Part shown: piece after piece, positions 34,079 to 45,900 of the stretch
How the letters are laid out: each line of letters opens with the position of its first letter
How positions within the stretch are numbered: the first letter of the stretch is position 1
Origin: Flammula alnicola
Taxonomy: Eukaryota > Basidiomycota > Agaricomycetes > Agaricales > Strophariaceae
NCBI GenBank assembly: GCA_015499995.1
Contig: JADNRV010000037.1
Span: forward strand, 1-64,000
Length of the DNA: 64,000 nucleotides
Direction: 5' to 3'
Made by a program: the position numbers and the translations under genes
The notes under the pieces: generated by a model
Databases searched by the model: none
What the model saw: the letters and a program-made list of their open reading frames with translations, nothing else
What the model was told of the DNA's origin: nothing

Positions 34079-37000
34079 TCAGAACCGCGGAACTGGAAGA
34101 TCGTTCCATTCCACCATGGGTCCAGGATCAATAGAAACTCTGAGGCTGTCTTTGAAGGCTTTCTTGTCCTCAATGTACGTGACGTCCGATCTCTTGCGGT
34201 CTTCAACCTCTCCTTCAACAGGGTATTTATCCACCAGGCCTGGTAGTTGAATCAACAACTTCTTGGCATCTTCCCCGGTTAAATTCTTCATCCAATACTG
34301 TCCGAATTCGACCAACGTAGGTTTATCGTTATCAATGGCGGTCCTCCAGGCCTTTTCGTGTACCTCGGGCAATGCTTCATGCACAAGGGCTTCGAAGGCT
34401 TCAGCGGCGGCCGGGCTAACTTTCTTTGGATGCGGTTTCTGAGAAATCATGTGCACAGACAGCTTAGACCGTGTCCGGGAAGATGGATGGACCCGAGAGA
34501 GGAATAGTTGGAGAACATCACTTTTCGTGATCGCCTTCAGCAACGCTGCGTCCTTTTCACCTATGACGGCCACGTTAGATAATGAAATCGAAAGGGAGCA
34601 TTACACTCACTTCTAAAGAAATCCCAGTGACCACTGTTGATGTGTACCAGATATTTGGATACTTCCTCGGCCAGGTTTTTATCTGCTTCGAGCCATTTCT
34701 TCTCTAAGCCGTTCCTGTGCGAGCGAAATTCCTCCTCTGTCATTTCCTCCAGTTTAGTTTTCATTTCGTCAAGGAAAGCTTCGACGCGAGCTTCAATATA
34801 TTCTGGCCTCTTCTCGCTTTGAACCACAATGCGCATGCCCTTTTCACTTGCCCCAGGTAACGACCAAGATGTGCATGAGACGATGTAGCCTAGCTGTTCC
34901 TTTGTTCGTAGAGTGTTGAAGGCGGGCTCGCTCATCAGTTGTGTAAGAAGAGCCGAAGCGACCCGCAGTTTTTGGTCAGCAATTGGTCCGTAATAAGTGA
35001 AATAAGTCAGAGAGGAGTTGGCCTGGTTAGGGTTCGGTATGGGACAGGACCAGACATAATTAGATCCTAGAGGGTTGTGTGACACTGGCGTCTTATTCTG
35101 ATCTTCGAGAACAACATACCTTCAGGTAAGAGGAGACTCCGTTCGTTCAATTCAGTAGGAGACAGAGGCGATTGACCAAGACCGTTTTCCACCATCTCGG
35201 CTATCTTGATTGCTTCATCCTTATACATGTTTCCAGCTGCAAGAATTCGGGTGTTGACTTGCGACAGGAGCACCTTCATATGTTCTTGAACTTCGTCAGC
35301 AGTGACGGCTAAGCGAATATTAGCAAGCGATCTTGGAAGGAGATTGTAGGCACTTACAAGGAAGTTCCTTGAGTTTCTCCTCTATGGTCCATTGACGTTC
35401 GGACATAAGGTAGCGTGCATAGTAATCTGAAAGAGAATACGACTGTCCAAGGAAAAAGTTCTCCCATTCTCTTCGAGCCTAAACAATGTCAGCGGAATTA
35501 ACTCATTACAAGTAGAAAACACACGTACCTCTTCTTTGATGACAGCGAGTCTCTTGGGGTCGATTACACTGCCCTTGACCTTCTCGAGAACATGGCGTAC
35601 CAAGACCGACATTTTGTCATTGTATCCATTCATAGTGACATAAAGTCCCATGGCGTGAGGTGTAAAATTATACGACAAACCAGCGAGGTCTGCATCATAT
35701 GAAAATTCGGTCAAAGAATCGTTCACAATGTCGGAGTAGAGTCTAAAATGCTTTAGACAGAGCTTCAGGATGATTAAACCGTGAGACTCACCTTGTGAGA
35801 ACCGATGCTCGCGCGGAAGCGTTGCCCACAGGACTGGATAATATAGAGATCAGAAAGTGGAATCACGCCTTAATTGTTATATGACAGACCTTCTTAGATC
35901 AATGACAACGTGCGCCTTGGGCACCCAGAATTTATCATCTTTCTTGTGCCACAAGGTTGATAATGGGGTTTGACGGACAAGATGAGGACGTTTCAGTGGC
36001 TAACGGAAAATGAACAACAGAATCAAAAAAAAGCCTAAAGCGACGCACTTCTATGCCCCCCTTCTTTTCAACCTCAAGGTTAGTCGGAATAAATTCGTTG
36101 GGCCCAGGGAGGAAGAATTCAGAAATGTCGTTCTTTCCTTCAGCCTATAAAACAGTGAGAATTTTCTATGGCAGCAATGAAAATGAGCAACATACTTCAA
36201 CCACGAACTGGGCATCAAATCTTTGCACGGCATAATTAGTCCCATACCACGGTTCCTTCTCCCATTTTAGATCCGGGTGGACCTCGAGATGGTCGTCTTT
36301 CTTAGCCATTAAGACCGCTCGACTTTCTCCGATGCGAAGTTGATTCAAGTATTCCCTAACCTTTGCCTCTCCTTTCTGCTTGTCTCCTTCGCTATCCCAA
36401 TCCCATGTAAGACGAGGAGCTGTCAGGAGGAGATCTCGAGGAATAGGCCACGCCATATGTTCAGATATCCATGTAGCGTAGTCATCGGGGCGTCGTTTCT
36501 CGGCGAAGCGGAATCGTATAGAAGACAGATTCACCACTTCTTGGTGATGGTAAGGTTCGAACTTAGATGACCTGAGGAGCTCGAGATACTTGTACGCAGC
36601 CAGAATAACCGAACGGTAGTTTGCTGTGTCCCGCATTAGCATGTTTTTCCAGGTATGTACATTCATCACTCACAAAATCCTTCAGGTGTTAAATGCATTG
36701 TAATTTTGAACATTGCAAAACCTCTGGCAAGGTTTTGTGGCCCGCAACTCAGTGCAGTCACCCAATGCTTGTTTTTGAGGTAAGAGTGCAAAGAACCAGG
36801 TCCTTCATGTCCAACAAAATGGGTAATGAAATTGACAGGCTTGTGTCTCCAGAATGGAGGTTGATATTCCAATGGGAATGATATCTCCACTGCATGGAAA
36901 GCCATGACTGTCTGCACGGAGACTAGCGTCTTGGAAATAAATCAATTAAACCATCGGACAGCGATACCGTACTCAATGACGTACCCCTTTCTCTTCAGGA

Positions 37001-38299
37001 CCAAAAGGATGCTCATTAATCATTGGAAGAGGATCGCGTCCGCGATTCGGGATGGGCGAGAAGAGGGTAGCAGCAAGGTCGGCGAGTTCATCCAAGGATT
37101 CTGAAGAGGACGTTAGAACCTGCTAGATTTATGCGGGGGGAAGGGTAAAAAACTGACCTTTGCCTACTATAGACAATCGCATTCGACTAGCACAATACTC
37201 TTTGCTCCACCATTCAACCAACCGACGACGAGTCTCCCGACCGATTACACCACCATCTGCTTCTGTCTCACTGTTAGTCGAGATATTTGAAGGGGCCGGC
37301 GACGGTCTGCGAGACGGAATGGGAGTTGGGGCAGCGCTAAGATTAGCAGAAGTCACAGCAGGTGGCAGCTTTCCCTGTTCCTTGAGTTCTTTTGCTGCTT
37401 TCGACAAGCTATCACGATTTCCGCTCCCAAATTTAGACCAGACATGACCTGGCCTGGTAAGGTGTTTGTTCAGCTGGAAAATGCGCCACATGTCGGCTTG
37501 ATGGTTCTTCTTGTGCTCTGAATCAACGGCATTGAGTTCACGAGAGGTACAAGAAGGCGCGAACAAGGGACAGTGGAAAAAGGCCGCAAAACGCTCCAAG
37601 GCTCCTGGCAGAGCGGAGGTGGCGACATTAAAGTAATAATTTGTATTGGATGTTGACGTATAAGCATTGGACGAGCCGTTATTCTTGGAAAGAAACTAAA
37701 AAGAACTAGACATTAATTTTGTGGGAGGCATTCAACAATACAACAGTACGCACCTCGGAGTATTCATTTTCTTGGGGGAATTTTTCTGTACCCTACCAGA
37801 GATATCCTGTTAGTAAGCTACGGCCAAAAGATGTGTATTTTCCGCTCGTCAAGCGAAAGGATTTACCATGAACAGTAGATGCTCGCAAAAATGAGCGAGT
37901 CCGGGCATGTCGTCCTAGACAAATTCAATCAAGACAATAGGAAACGATGGTTCGAATGTAACGCACTGGATCATAGAGATGGCCGACGGCGACGTCAAGA
38001 CTAGCTGCAGCCTTGTCTGCTTTCAGGTCATGAACAAGGGTAGCTTGCAGGCCATTCTCGAGTTGTATTATGCGGTAATCTCTGTCATCCTGTTCTGATT
38101 TAACGATAGGTTTGGTGAACACTTGATAAGGAATGGCGCCGGGTTTGTCGACATATTTCCAATCGTTGTCTACTAGTGTGGCCATGGATTTGAAGCGGTC
38201 TGGAAAAGGTGGTCTCCGACGAAAGGGAGGAGGGCGATAACAAGCAGATTGAAGAATACGTGGTGGTGTGAGTCGCGGTCTAGGAATGAGGTTGAACAT
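34079..38299 (-). CDS. STE23: Insulysin/STE23-type M16 zinc metallopeptidase
   Basis: Large M16A peptidase of the IDE/Ste23/Axl1 group that degrades small peptides inside its chamber. The inverted zinc motif HFCEH is at 37879-37893 within DDMPGLAHFCEHLLFMG. Following blocks: NNGSSNAYTSTSNTNYYFNV, RELNAVDSEHKKNHQADMWR, HFVGHEGPGSLHSYLKNK, YGPIADQKLRVASALLTQLM and TKEQLGYIVSC. All four M16 domains are present and the end WNDLPVPRF lacks a peroxisomal tripeptide. The ATG at 38299 gives an arginine-rich leader (MFNLIPRPRLTPPRILQSAC) before Met39 (MATLVDNDWKYV), where conservation starts, so both mitochondrial and cytosolic forms are possible. About 15 introns. Confidence 0.9.
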
Positions 38300-38495
38300 T
38301 CAGGACAATGGAAGACTGGCCTCAACAAGGTTTCCCAAAAACGTAATCGCCGCAATTATCTTTGAATTGGAGGACCTGTCCGGTCACTTACATAAGCTAG
38401 TCAGTCAGCAATCCACAGCAAGAACTTGTGACAAAAACGGGCATGTGGACCTCAACTTCAAGTATTTCGGCAATTTCGAATTCAAATCACAAAAC

Positions 38496-38503
38496 AAAAA
38501 AAA
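38496..38503 (-). terminator. Pol III oligo-T terminator of tRNA-Ser
   Basis: Eight T on the minus strand, six bases after the tRNA 3' end. Confidence 0.85.
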
Positions 38504-38509
38504 GTTCAG

Positions 38510-38591
38510 CGACGCCAGCAGGATTTGAACCTGCGCCCTCAAAGAGGAACAGATTTCTAATCTGTCGCCGTAACCACTTGGCTATAGCGCC
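38510..38591 (-). tRNA. tRNA-Ser (anticodon AGA)
   Basis: Minus-strand 82-nt tRNA. Acceptor GGCGCTA pairs with TGGCGTC (two G-U). The D arm GCCAAGTGGTTACGGC is followed by an anticodon stem ACAGA/TCTGT around loop TTAGAAA, giving anticodon AGA. A long variable arm (TCCTCTTTGAGG) is characteristic of serine, and the T arm GCAGGTTCAAATCCTGC is intact. There is no intron. A and B boxes are recognisable in the D and T arms. Confidence 0.96.
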
Positions 38592-38901
38592 CTGAAATAT
38601 GATATAGATTATGATTTCAGAGCCGGGAGGACGGCTTCTGCCTGTCGAACACGGGGGGCCATTCTCGTCCTCCCCCACTAAAAAAGAAATGGAATTTGTA
38701 AGTCTGACTACGGGAGACTAGGCATTCATAAAGTTAGGCATTGTAACTTTTGAAGGCTGGAATGTTTGCTATGAAGCATCCAAGAAGCATCACAAAGATG
38801 TACGAAACTGGTAAAAATGTATCCACATACATACATACAACATAATTATAACAGCGAGATGTAGATGCCATGAGAAGATCAAGCAATAAAATATAACACT
38901 C
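38592..38901. other. Intergenic: tRNA upstream region and 3' region of the next gene
   Basis: No gene seen. A short CATACATACATACA repeat lies near 38825. Confidence 0.4.
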
Positions 38902-41900
38902 TCAATTATGGAGGATCCAATGGATAATGATATACTTTTCTAAAGACGTCCAAACAACTTCCATCGTTCCAATAATCGTCTCGAGGGTTCGTTTCAAGGT
39001 CTTGGCATGGTGGTCAGACCAAGTGAAAGTAAAGAGATTTTCTACTGGTACCAAGCCATAGGATTCCAGTATCGATGGCGTGATATTCGTAAGAGACGAG
39101 TCTTTGATTAAGGGGTCTTGAGGGGTCGCGGATGGGGTAGTGATTCCAATGGGCGTGCTTTGGGATGTCAGCGTTAATGGGAAAGCCGTGGTAGCAGTTG
39201 GAGCCACAGGATGCACATAAGATGATGTCGATGTCGATGATGTTTCTGTAGAAGGCTCTCCGAACCACCGGCGTGTTCCTCCGCTGCCATGGACGGTGGT
39301 GGTCACCGTGACAGTTGGAACCTCCGCCCAGGAGTCAATAAGAGTCGAAAACCCTTCTCCATCGGCAACCCTGCGAAGTTGTTGCACATCGTGCAGTACG
39401 CGATATAGAGAACAAAAGGTGATAAATGAGGCAACCCATGTGAGAATGAAGTATCGCTTAAGGCCAGCCAGAGGCGTGTCGGGCTTGGTCACAATTTTCC
39501 GAATCGTTAGAGACAGTTGAGGTTGGGAGAACTCTTCCAAAGAGTATCGGAGAAGCCGATTGCCCTTAGGAAGCGCGTGATGATAATCGAAATTGGAACG
39601 CATTGAAGATATTTCAAGACCTAATCAATACATCAGTTTAGTCAACTAGAAGGATGGGTAAGAAAGACTTACCTGGCATAACATCTATCTTCACTTCCAA
39701 CCGTGCAAGAGAAACGAAGAAAGTAGGCAAAAGGATATTCATCTCCATGGACTCGGCCAATTTGTGCTTGCCTTTGGTCGACTTCGGGGCTTCTTCTTTC
39801 ACGATATAGTCTATCACCATAGAACTTCCTGCCGAGGTGCCAGCATAGACTTTACCCCAACAAATCCACTCTTTCCCACTGAGCTCCTCGAATGGTACTC
39901 CTCCAGCTGTGACAGCCGATTCCGTCTTTGAAGCCTTCGTAGTTTCGGCCCGCACTGGCACTCCGTCCAACGTTGCACAAATGATGTGTATTTTACGATT
40001 TGCCTTGGCTCCAGAGTTCGATGGCTGGCTAGAATTCAATCCAGAAGCAATGCCAAATTCTAGCCATTCAGAATCCACTAAAGGTGGTGCCTGTAGCGAT
40101 ACCCTGACAGCGTAGCCTGTAGGAAACATATCGGCGTCTGGCGCAAGTGCAGTCACTGTCGCTTTAACCCAGGGTATGACGGTAGGACCTTCTCGTTTGC
40201 TACGCGAAGGAAAGGGTGCACGCGGAAGTGGAGAGTTTGAGGAGACACGATTGCTGGTGCTATTGCTCGGAGTTCGCGGACGATTAACAGGTCGTGCATA
40301 CCCATTCGTCGTCATATTGAAAGCATCGAGAAACTTGAGAGCTATTCTTCCACCGTCCTCGCCACATCTAGTAAACCCACTTTTTTGCAATACAGTTTTC
40401 CTGGTCTGTGGGTCGGTGTATATATCACCAGTTGGGTGGAAAACCTCGACCGATGCGGACTCAACTTCATTACGGACGACAATAGTGGTGTTTCTGAATC
40501 AGCGGCAAGGACAGTGAATCGAGGCAGAACTATCGGCTCAGGATCGCTCGGCTTGTCGCTGGAAGAAGAGTTAGACGCGTTGAGACCATTGATACGAGCC
40601 AAGGTAGCTCTTGCAGTCACAAGTACCGTTCCGGCTATGCTGAACGTAAATGCATTTTTGATTGGGGGTTGCAATTCGTTCATGTTGAGGTGGAGGGTAA
40701 CAGGGGAGCCAGGCGGACGTATTTGAGGCACCGAAGGTAGATTTGGAGCTGAGGAAGTTGGAAGTGATGAGATCGATGATAATGTCCCAGACGATGAAGG
40801 TAAGGTCACATTTGAACCTTCGAAGGATATTCCGCAACATTTTGTGCGGGAAGAGGTGCACGCAATAATGAGGACGTTGAGGATGTTGAATTTGTCCTGG
40901 CTGTCAGATATGGAACCGAGTCTTGTTCATTAGACGAAGAATCTGAGTCTGCCCATTGGAATCCATGGATGACGTCCGAGAATTGGATCCGTTGGTTCCT
41001 GTTGAAGGTCCGTTATCGAATCCAGTATAACCAGCCCCTCCGGAGACTTCCCACTGCGTAGGATAGCCTTTTGGCCAGCAAATATCGGAACCTTTTGCTT
41101 CAAGACCAACATCCAGACCAAGTAAGGTCGCCACGCCTGGGAACCAAACGCCTTTACATTGTCCTTTATATTCGACGTGCATCAAGACGCCCTCAATCTC
41201 TGGATTAGTTGCACTTGATCCTTTCCCCCGTACGATGCAAGTCATTTCCCCTTTGACCTCTTCGACGCCAACTCTACGTCGACCATTTTCTTCCCCTGGA
41301 ATGTTGAAATTTTTCATGGGCTTCGCCCACCTGACGCGTATTCGTTCTGCACTCGGAAATGTGCCTTGAACCACGCATCCTCTGACATGCCGGTTATTGA
41401 AGAGTCGGAGGATTCATCGTCAGCAAAGTGCGTGTACGAATGCGCGCGAGATGGTCGTGTGGATGGACTTCGCGTAACATGAGGGTCAGAAGTGAGATCC
41501 CAGGCAGCGCTATCTTCTTCTATTGATGATAAAGAGGCGAAGGACATAGCAGTGTTGGCAGGAGGGAAAATGCGAAGCTTGACATGGTTGTGCAAACAGC
41601 GAGGAGTAGGGATGGAGAGCTAATGACATTCTCAGCAAAAGTTAGAAGCGGGAAGAATAAATTACATACTAGATATGGAGACCTCGGAGGTTTAGAGATA
41701 AACGGGACCCACATGTCGATCGCAGCCATGAATTGAGCTTGGTTTCTCTCGCCAACGGAAGCACGTCGCCTGCTCGCAGGGGTCCGAGAAATCCCATCTT
41801 CTTCATTATCAGACAAAGCTCCTCCATTCCTTCTGCGCGATAGAAAGACCTTGGGAAGAACAAAGGATATACTGTATCCGCTGACTATGATATGTCCTGT

Positions 41901-42479
41901 GTATTGGACGTCGATAGGTGGTATATTTTCGCCACTTTCGGACTTGAGTGAACGACTCGAGGCTGCATTTCCGTTCGATTGTGCCAGGTTAAAAACAGAG
42001 GCAAAGTTTTCGTGAGATCTTCCAGGTAGATTTAGCGCTCGTGCTGCATTATGGAGCAAGGGGGAGACAGTTGAGGAAAAGTTATATGGGACTGAATTGT
42101 GGTCCAGTGGATGAACTTGCGAGCTGTGGATTTTGACGTTTTCCTCTATCACAACAAATTCAGGTCAATTTCAAGGTGGAGCAGGAAAGGAATCTTACCT
42201 GGGAACAGAGGGACGGTAGAACCAGGTGTCACGGAATCCAGTGGTAAACAAATCTTTTCAAGGTCAAGTGAGAAGATTGGTTGGAGGGGAATCAACAAGC
42301 ACGCGCACCTTGAGAAACATCCTGATAGAAGCACCATCCTGACCTTTCTTGGCCTTCCCTTCGATTGCAACGCGAGTGACCACATTCAACTTTTGTTGAT
42401 TATTGCCAGTAACAGTTGGTGAGTAGCTCGTGCTCGATGCGTTGCGTAAATAGCTTGAGCGCGACGGAGTAGTCATCAT
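38902..42479 (-). CDS. Large uncharacterised basidiomycete membrane protein
   Basis: Begins MMTTPSRSSYLRNASST and continues through blocks such as IDVQYTGHIIVSGYSISFVL, QAQFMAAIDMWVPFISKPPR, EGVLMHVEYKGQCKGVWFPG, LDVGLEAKGSDICWPKGYPT and LNMNELQPPIKNAFTFSIAG. Near the C-terminus is one TM segment (YFILTWVASFITFCSLYRVL), then a Ser/Thr-rich stretch and a final amphipathic segment ending WILHN. Clear introns include 41382-41437 (joining SRAHS to GCVVQGTFP) and one after DVMPG near 39660. In the middle (40490-40960) the frame changes three times by -1. I do not know a named family; a beta-rich N-terminal half with a membrane anchor is all that can be said. Confidence 0.62.
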
Positions 42480-42940
42480 AGAGGGGGGTTCATGATTTGA
42501 TCATATCGCGTAGGGACTGGCATGAAGAATCGTGCTAAAAGGTGCGTGTGGCAGGTGTTGAATGGAAGCGCGTCGAACGCGTGAAGAATTGGAGTTCAAG
42601 GGGTTTTCGTCGAGAAAAGAGAGATACAGGTGGAAAGAAAGAAAGTCTCCGCTGCAGTATATCAGAGGGCAGCGCTGGGCAGCAGTAGCGGGTGAGCTGC
42701 AAATGGACGAGACCGCGCAAGTAGAGGTTTTGGGTTGTCAAGCGTCGGCGCGACCGTAAACGACGCGTTAATTGTCCATGTCCACATATACAAATAACCC
42801 AACACGGTCTCAGGCGCGGTGCATGGACCAAAAGTGACTCATTTGGAAGCAGGTAAGTACACGAAGACTATACATTTAGGAAACTAAGAGCAAAACTAGC
42901 AACTATCGTACACAGAAGGGAAAAGTGGGCCCGAGAGCAA
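42480..42940. other. Intergenic: promoter of the membrane protein, RPA1 3' end
   Basis: No gene supported. One ACGCGT hexamer occurs at 42763-42768, about 285 bp upstream of the start at 42479; too little to call regulatory. Confidence 0.4.
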
Positions 42941-45210
42941 CTACCTCGCCCACGAAGAGTATAGCAAGTCTCGCATTGCCATGGCCTCTTCCTTATAGTT
43001 CAATGGAATAATGCGAGAGATTCCATATCTGATACGTGTCGTCTCCTACATCCACACATGAGCGACGAGATGTAATCAGATAATTCTTGACTTACATTGT
43101 ACGTATCCTGTTTGGCGCGGCACGAGAAATTGTACGTGTTGGAGTTGGCCTTGTGCATAATCACATTATACTCAGAGATGTCGCGATCCTGCGACACAAA
43201 TATGTTAGCTACGGCGGGTTATTTAAATAAAGATACCTTACCCTGATCTCTAATAGCTGGTTGGCGCTCATACCGAAGATTGTCATACCAACATCATTGA
43301 ACCCTTGAAGCCACGCTTGACCGGAGTAGTCAGCAACAGCAAGAGACATAATGTAGCTGAACAAGTCGCTTGGTCAGTTCAAGTGATTCATGACGAATAA
43401 ACAGAAGATTGACCGATGTTCTGGCGCGTCGAAAGTTTTATCACACTTCTCGCATTTCCAGCCACTTCCCATTTCCACAACCTTTTTGTTGCAGTTGGGT
43501 GTTGGGCATGCGGGGTAAGAGAGGTTGTCTGACTTGATGTGCATAATTGTTGCCCGGGCTGAGAACATTTCTGGCTTCTCGGGCATACCATAGCCGGCCT
43601 GCTTGACTTCGTCCAAACTGCGGATATCTTCACGTTTAAACCCATATGCTGAAGATGCACCGCTTGAGATCGAGTGGGCTTTGAAAGTTTGATCTGCACC
43701 GGCATTGTCGTACCAGCCTCGGAGAGCGAAACATTCATCTATCTCGGGATTCACTTGCATTGTACTTCCGCTGAACATGGAAAGTGAACGCCCTATACGA
43801 TGACTATCAGACGCAGCCTCTCAGGTAAAGCCTTTCAGAAATCATACCTCCGAAATCTCCTACTTTGACTCCCTTAAAAGCGATAATAGGGGACGGTTCG
43901 GTGACGTTGTATTGTTCGGCTTGCTTTCCCCAGAGAGTCATGCGAACAGAGAATCCCGACTTATCCACCAGAGTCAGATCACGTTTGGGAATCTATACAA
44001 AGAATGAATGAATGCCTAGCATAATATCACACGAGCGGTATACCTGTCGTTGCAATTTACTTGACGTGATCTCGGTCACTGGTGAAGCCTCCTTTATAAC
44101 ACCGATTACATCTGAATCAATTGATTAGCATGGAAACTGACAAAATGACAAGGACGCATACCGCAAATTGCGTCTTTGTTTAGTTCTTCCAAAGCATTAA
44201 GGGGTACAAAGTTGTACTTGATGGTAGGAACATTGGTAACTTCGTGGCACTGATGAACAAATGAGATGCACGACAAAGAATAAGAAGAAGAAAAGGATAC
44301 CTCTTCAACTTCTGTGTTTCGTTCAAAGCTTAGTTCGTAGTCATTGTTGACGTTGGAAAATTTCTTCTTTGCGAGGTTGACCCGTGCTTTTGAGATGTAA
44401 TACACTTTGCCTTCCTCCAATTTGGGGTACAGATCGTCGACGACAAGGTTGAAACCTGTTCCTCGAATTTCGCCAGAGTCGTCCATCAGGGTCACGTTAA
44501 ACAATTTTCCTTCACCCCTGGGATTCGACCACGTTTTGATTTCGGATTTTTGCACGACGCGGGCCTTGATGGTCCAGTTATTCTGGTACGGACTGAGCCC
44601 TTCGATGGGATAAATGTTTCCATGCCGATCACCTTTGGTCGGTGCTTGCTGACGCAGTGCGGAGGAAGCCTGAGCAGGTTTTGCGGGAGATGGGGGTGTG
44701 GGCGCGGGAACGGGTGCCGCGGAGGTGGACGCCGTTTGGTTTTGGTTGATAGCAGGAGAATGAGCTGCACGCATCTCGGCTGGCTCGATCGGCGAAGGAT
44801 CGCCGATCTTGTCTGCCGTCTGCTCCAGAACTCGCAAGGCAAGGACGATCACGAGCCTGTGGCCAATTCAGATTTCAGTATCATGACATGAGCAGTTGCG
44901 ACGCGTACCGTTTCTCTTGAACATAGTTGCATGTAAGCTTCTCGATAGTAACAATAGTATTCTTGCCAAGAAGGTTATCTTGGACCATACTGTTCAGCTG
45001 AGTGGCTAGCATGGCTTGCATATAGTGGATGCCATCGGACATGATGATGCGATAACGGTCTGGTGGTGTAGCGCCCGACGCCGTGGGTGTACCTCCAACC
45101 TTCTTAATAGAGAGGAACTGGAGGGTATGCTTAGACTCAAAGACATCGACATCATCAGGTGTCGCGTTCTGGAGGAGTCTGCAGCTGCCAGATGTCAATT
45201 GGTGAACCAT
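42941..45210 (-). CDS. RFA1: Replication protein A large subunit (RPA1/RFA1)
   Basis: Largest subunit of the single-stranded-DNA-binding RPA heterotrimer in replication, repair and meiotic recombination. The N-terminal RPA70N domain starts MVHQLTSGSCRLLQNATPDD. A Pro/Ala linker precedes DBD-A (NWTIKARVVQKSEIKTWSNP, FNVTLMDDSGEIRGTGFN). DBD-C has the zinc ribbon YPACPTPNCNKKVVEMGSGW followed by CEKC. The last exon, after NTYNFSCRAKQDTYN, gives ETTRIRYGISRIIPLNYKEE and ends LLYSSWAR at a TAG (42941-42943). About eight introns. An MCB-type ACGCGT lies 69 bp upstream of the ATG, as expected for an S-phase gene. Confidence 0.94.
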
Positions 45211-45900
45211 TGCTTAGCTTTTGGTGTTGCAGGTGGTCGTGTCGAAGAATGAGTTATTATCGTGACATCTGTGACTCAACGCGTTTTTCGCGTTAGAGTA
45301 ACTCACGTGACTATCTCAATCATGCAAGTAAAAATAATATCCATTGGCACCGTCAGACCTGATCATGAAAAATAAACATCATGACAAGATATTGTGAATA
45401 TGCTCTTCGGTTTATGTACCTCTTTGTCAGTCAGCTAAATTGTTTCGGCGGAGATCTTCCAATGGGATAGATTCCCCCCTCGATTTAAAGCCACGGATGG
45501 GATTAGCAGCTCACCACTTGACCATGCAAAACAGCGTCCCTTTGCTCTGGATGACAGAACTGTAAATGTCGGCGGTGCCATGTCCCATCCGCAGTTCATG
45601 TGGCTGATGCAAGAGCATTTGGAAATGACTTCCACACCCAACCCGAGATCAAAGAACAATGTGGAGTAAGATTCTCATTAGAAGTATTAATTGTACAAAA
45701 GATATCAATGATATATACCATTAAATTTATTATTCCTACTCATTATAGTCAATCGGCCCGCTAAAATATTACTTGTAACTATGGATAAAGCGAGTAGCAA
45801 ATGTCAATCAAAAACGATAGCAAATAAAAATCATGTCACAGCAATAAGGAAAAAATAATATCTTGACGTACGTCCATCCCGTCTCAGGATCGGCCTAGTA
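45211..45900. other. Intergenic: RPA1 promoter and dioxygenase 3' region
   Basis: 690 bp. The part next to RPA1 holds the MCB-like elements. A 74-codon minus-strand ORF at 45435-45659 has no motif or splice support and is not called. Confidence 0.45.
45279..45284. promoter_or_regulatory. MCB-like ACGCGT element upstream of RPA1
   Basis: Palindromic ACGCGT, the MBF-binding core of fungal G1/S genes, centred about 71 bp upstream of the RPA1 ATG; a second half-site TCGCGT follows at 45287-45292. Confidence 0.5.

Noticed and set aside
41382..41437. Apparent frameshift in the 38.9-42.5 kb gene
   Set aside because: A normal 56-nt GT-AG intron joins SRAHS to GCVVQGTFP without loss, so no mutation is needed here.
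45435..45659. 74-codon minus-strand ORF between RPA1 and the dioxygenase gene
   Set aside because: Unsupported composition and no homology that I recognise.
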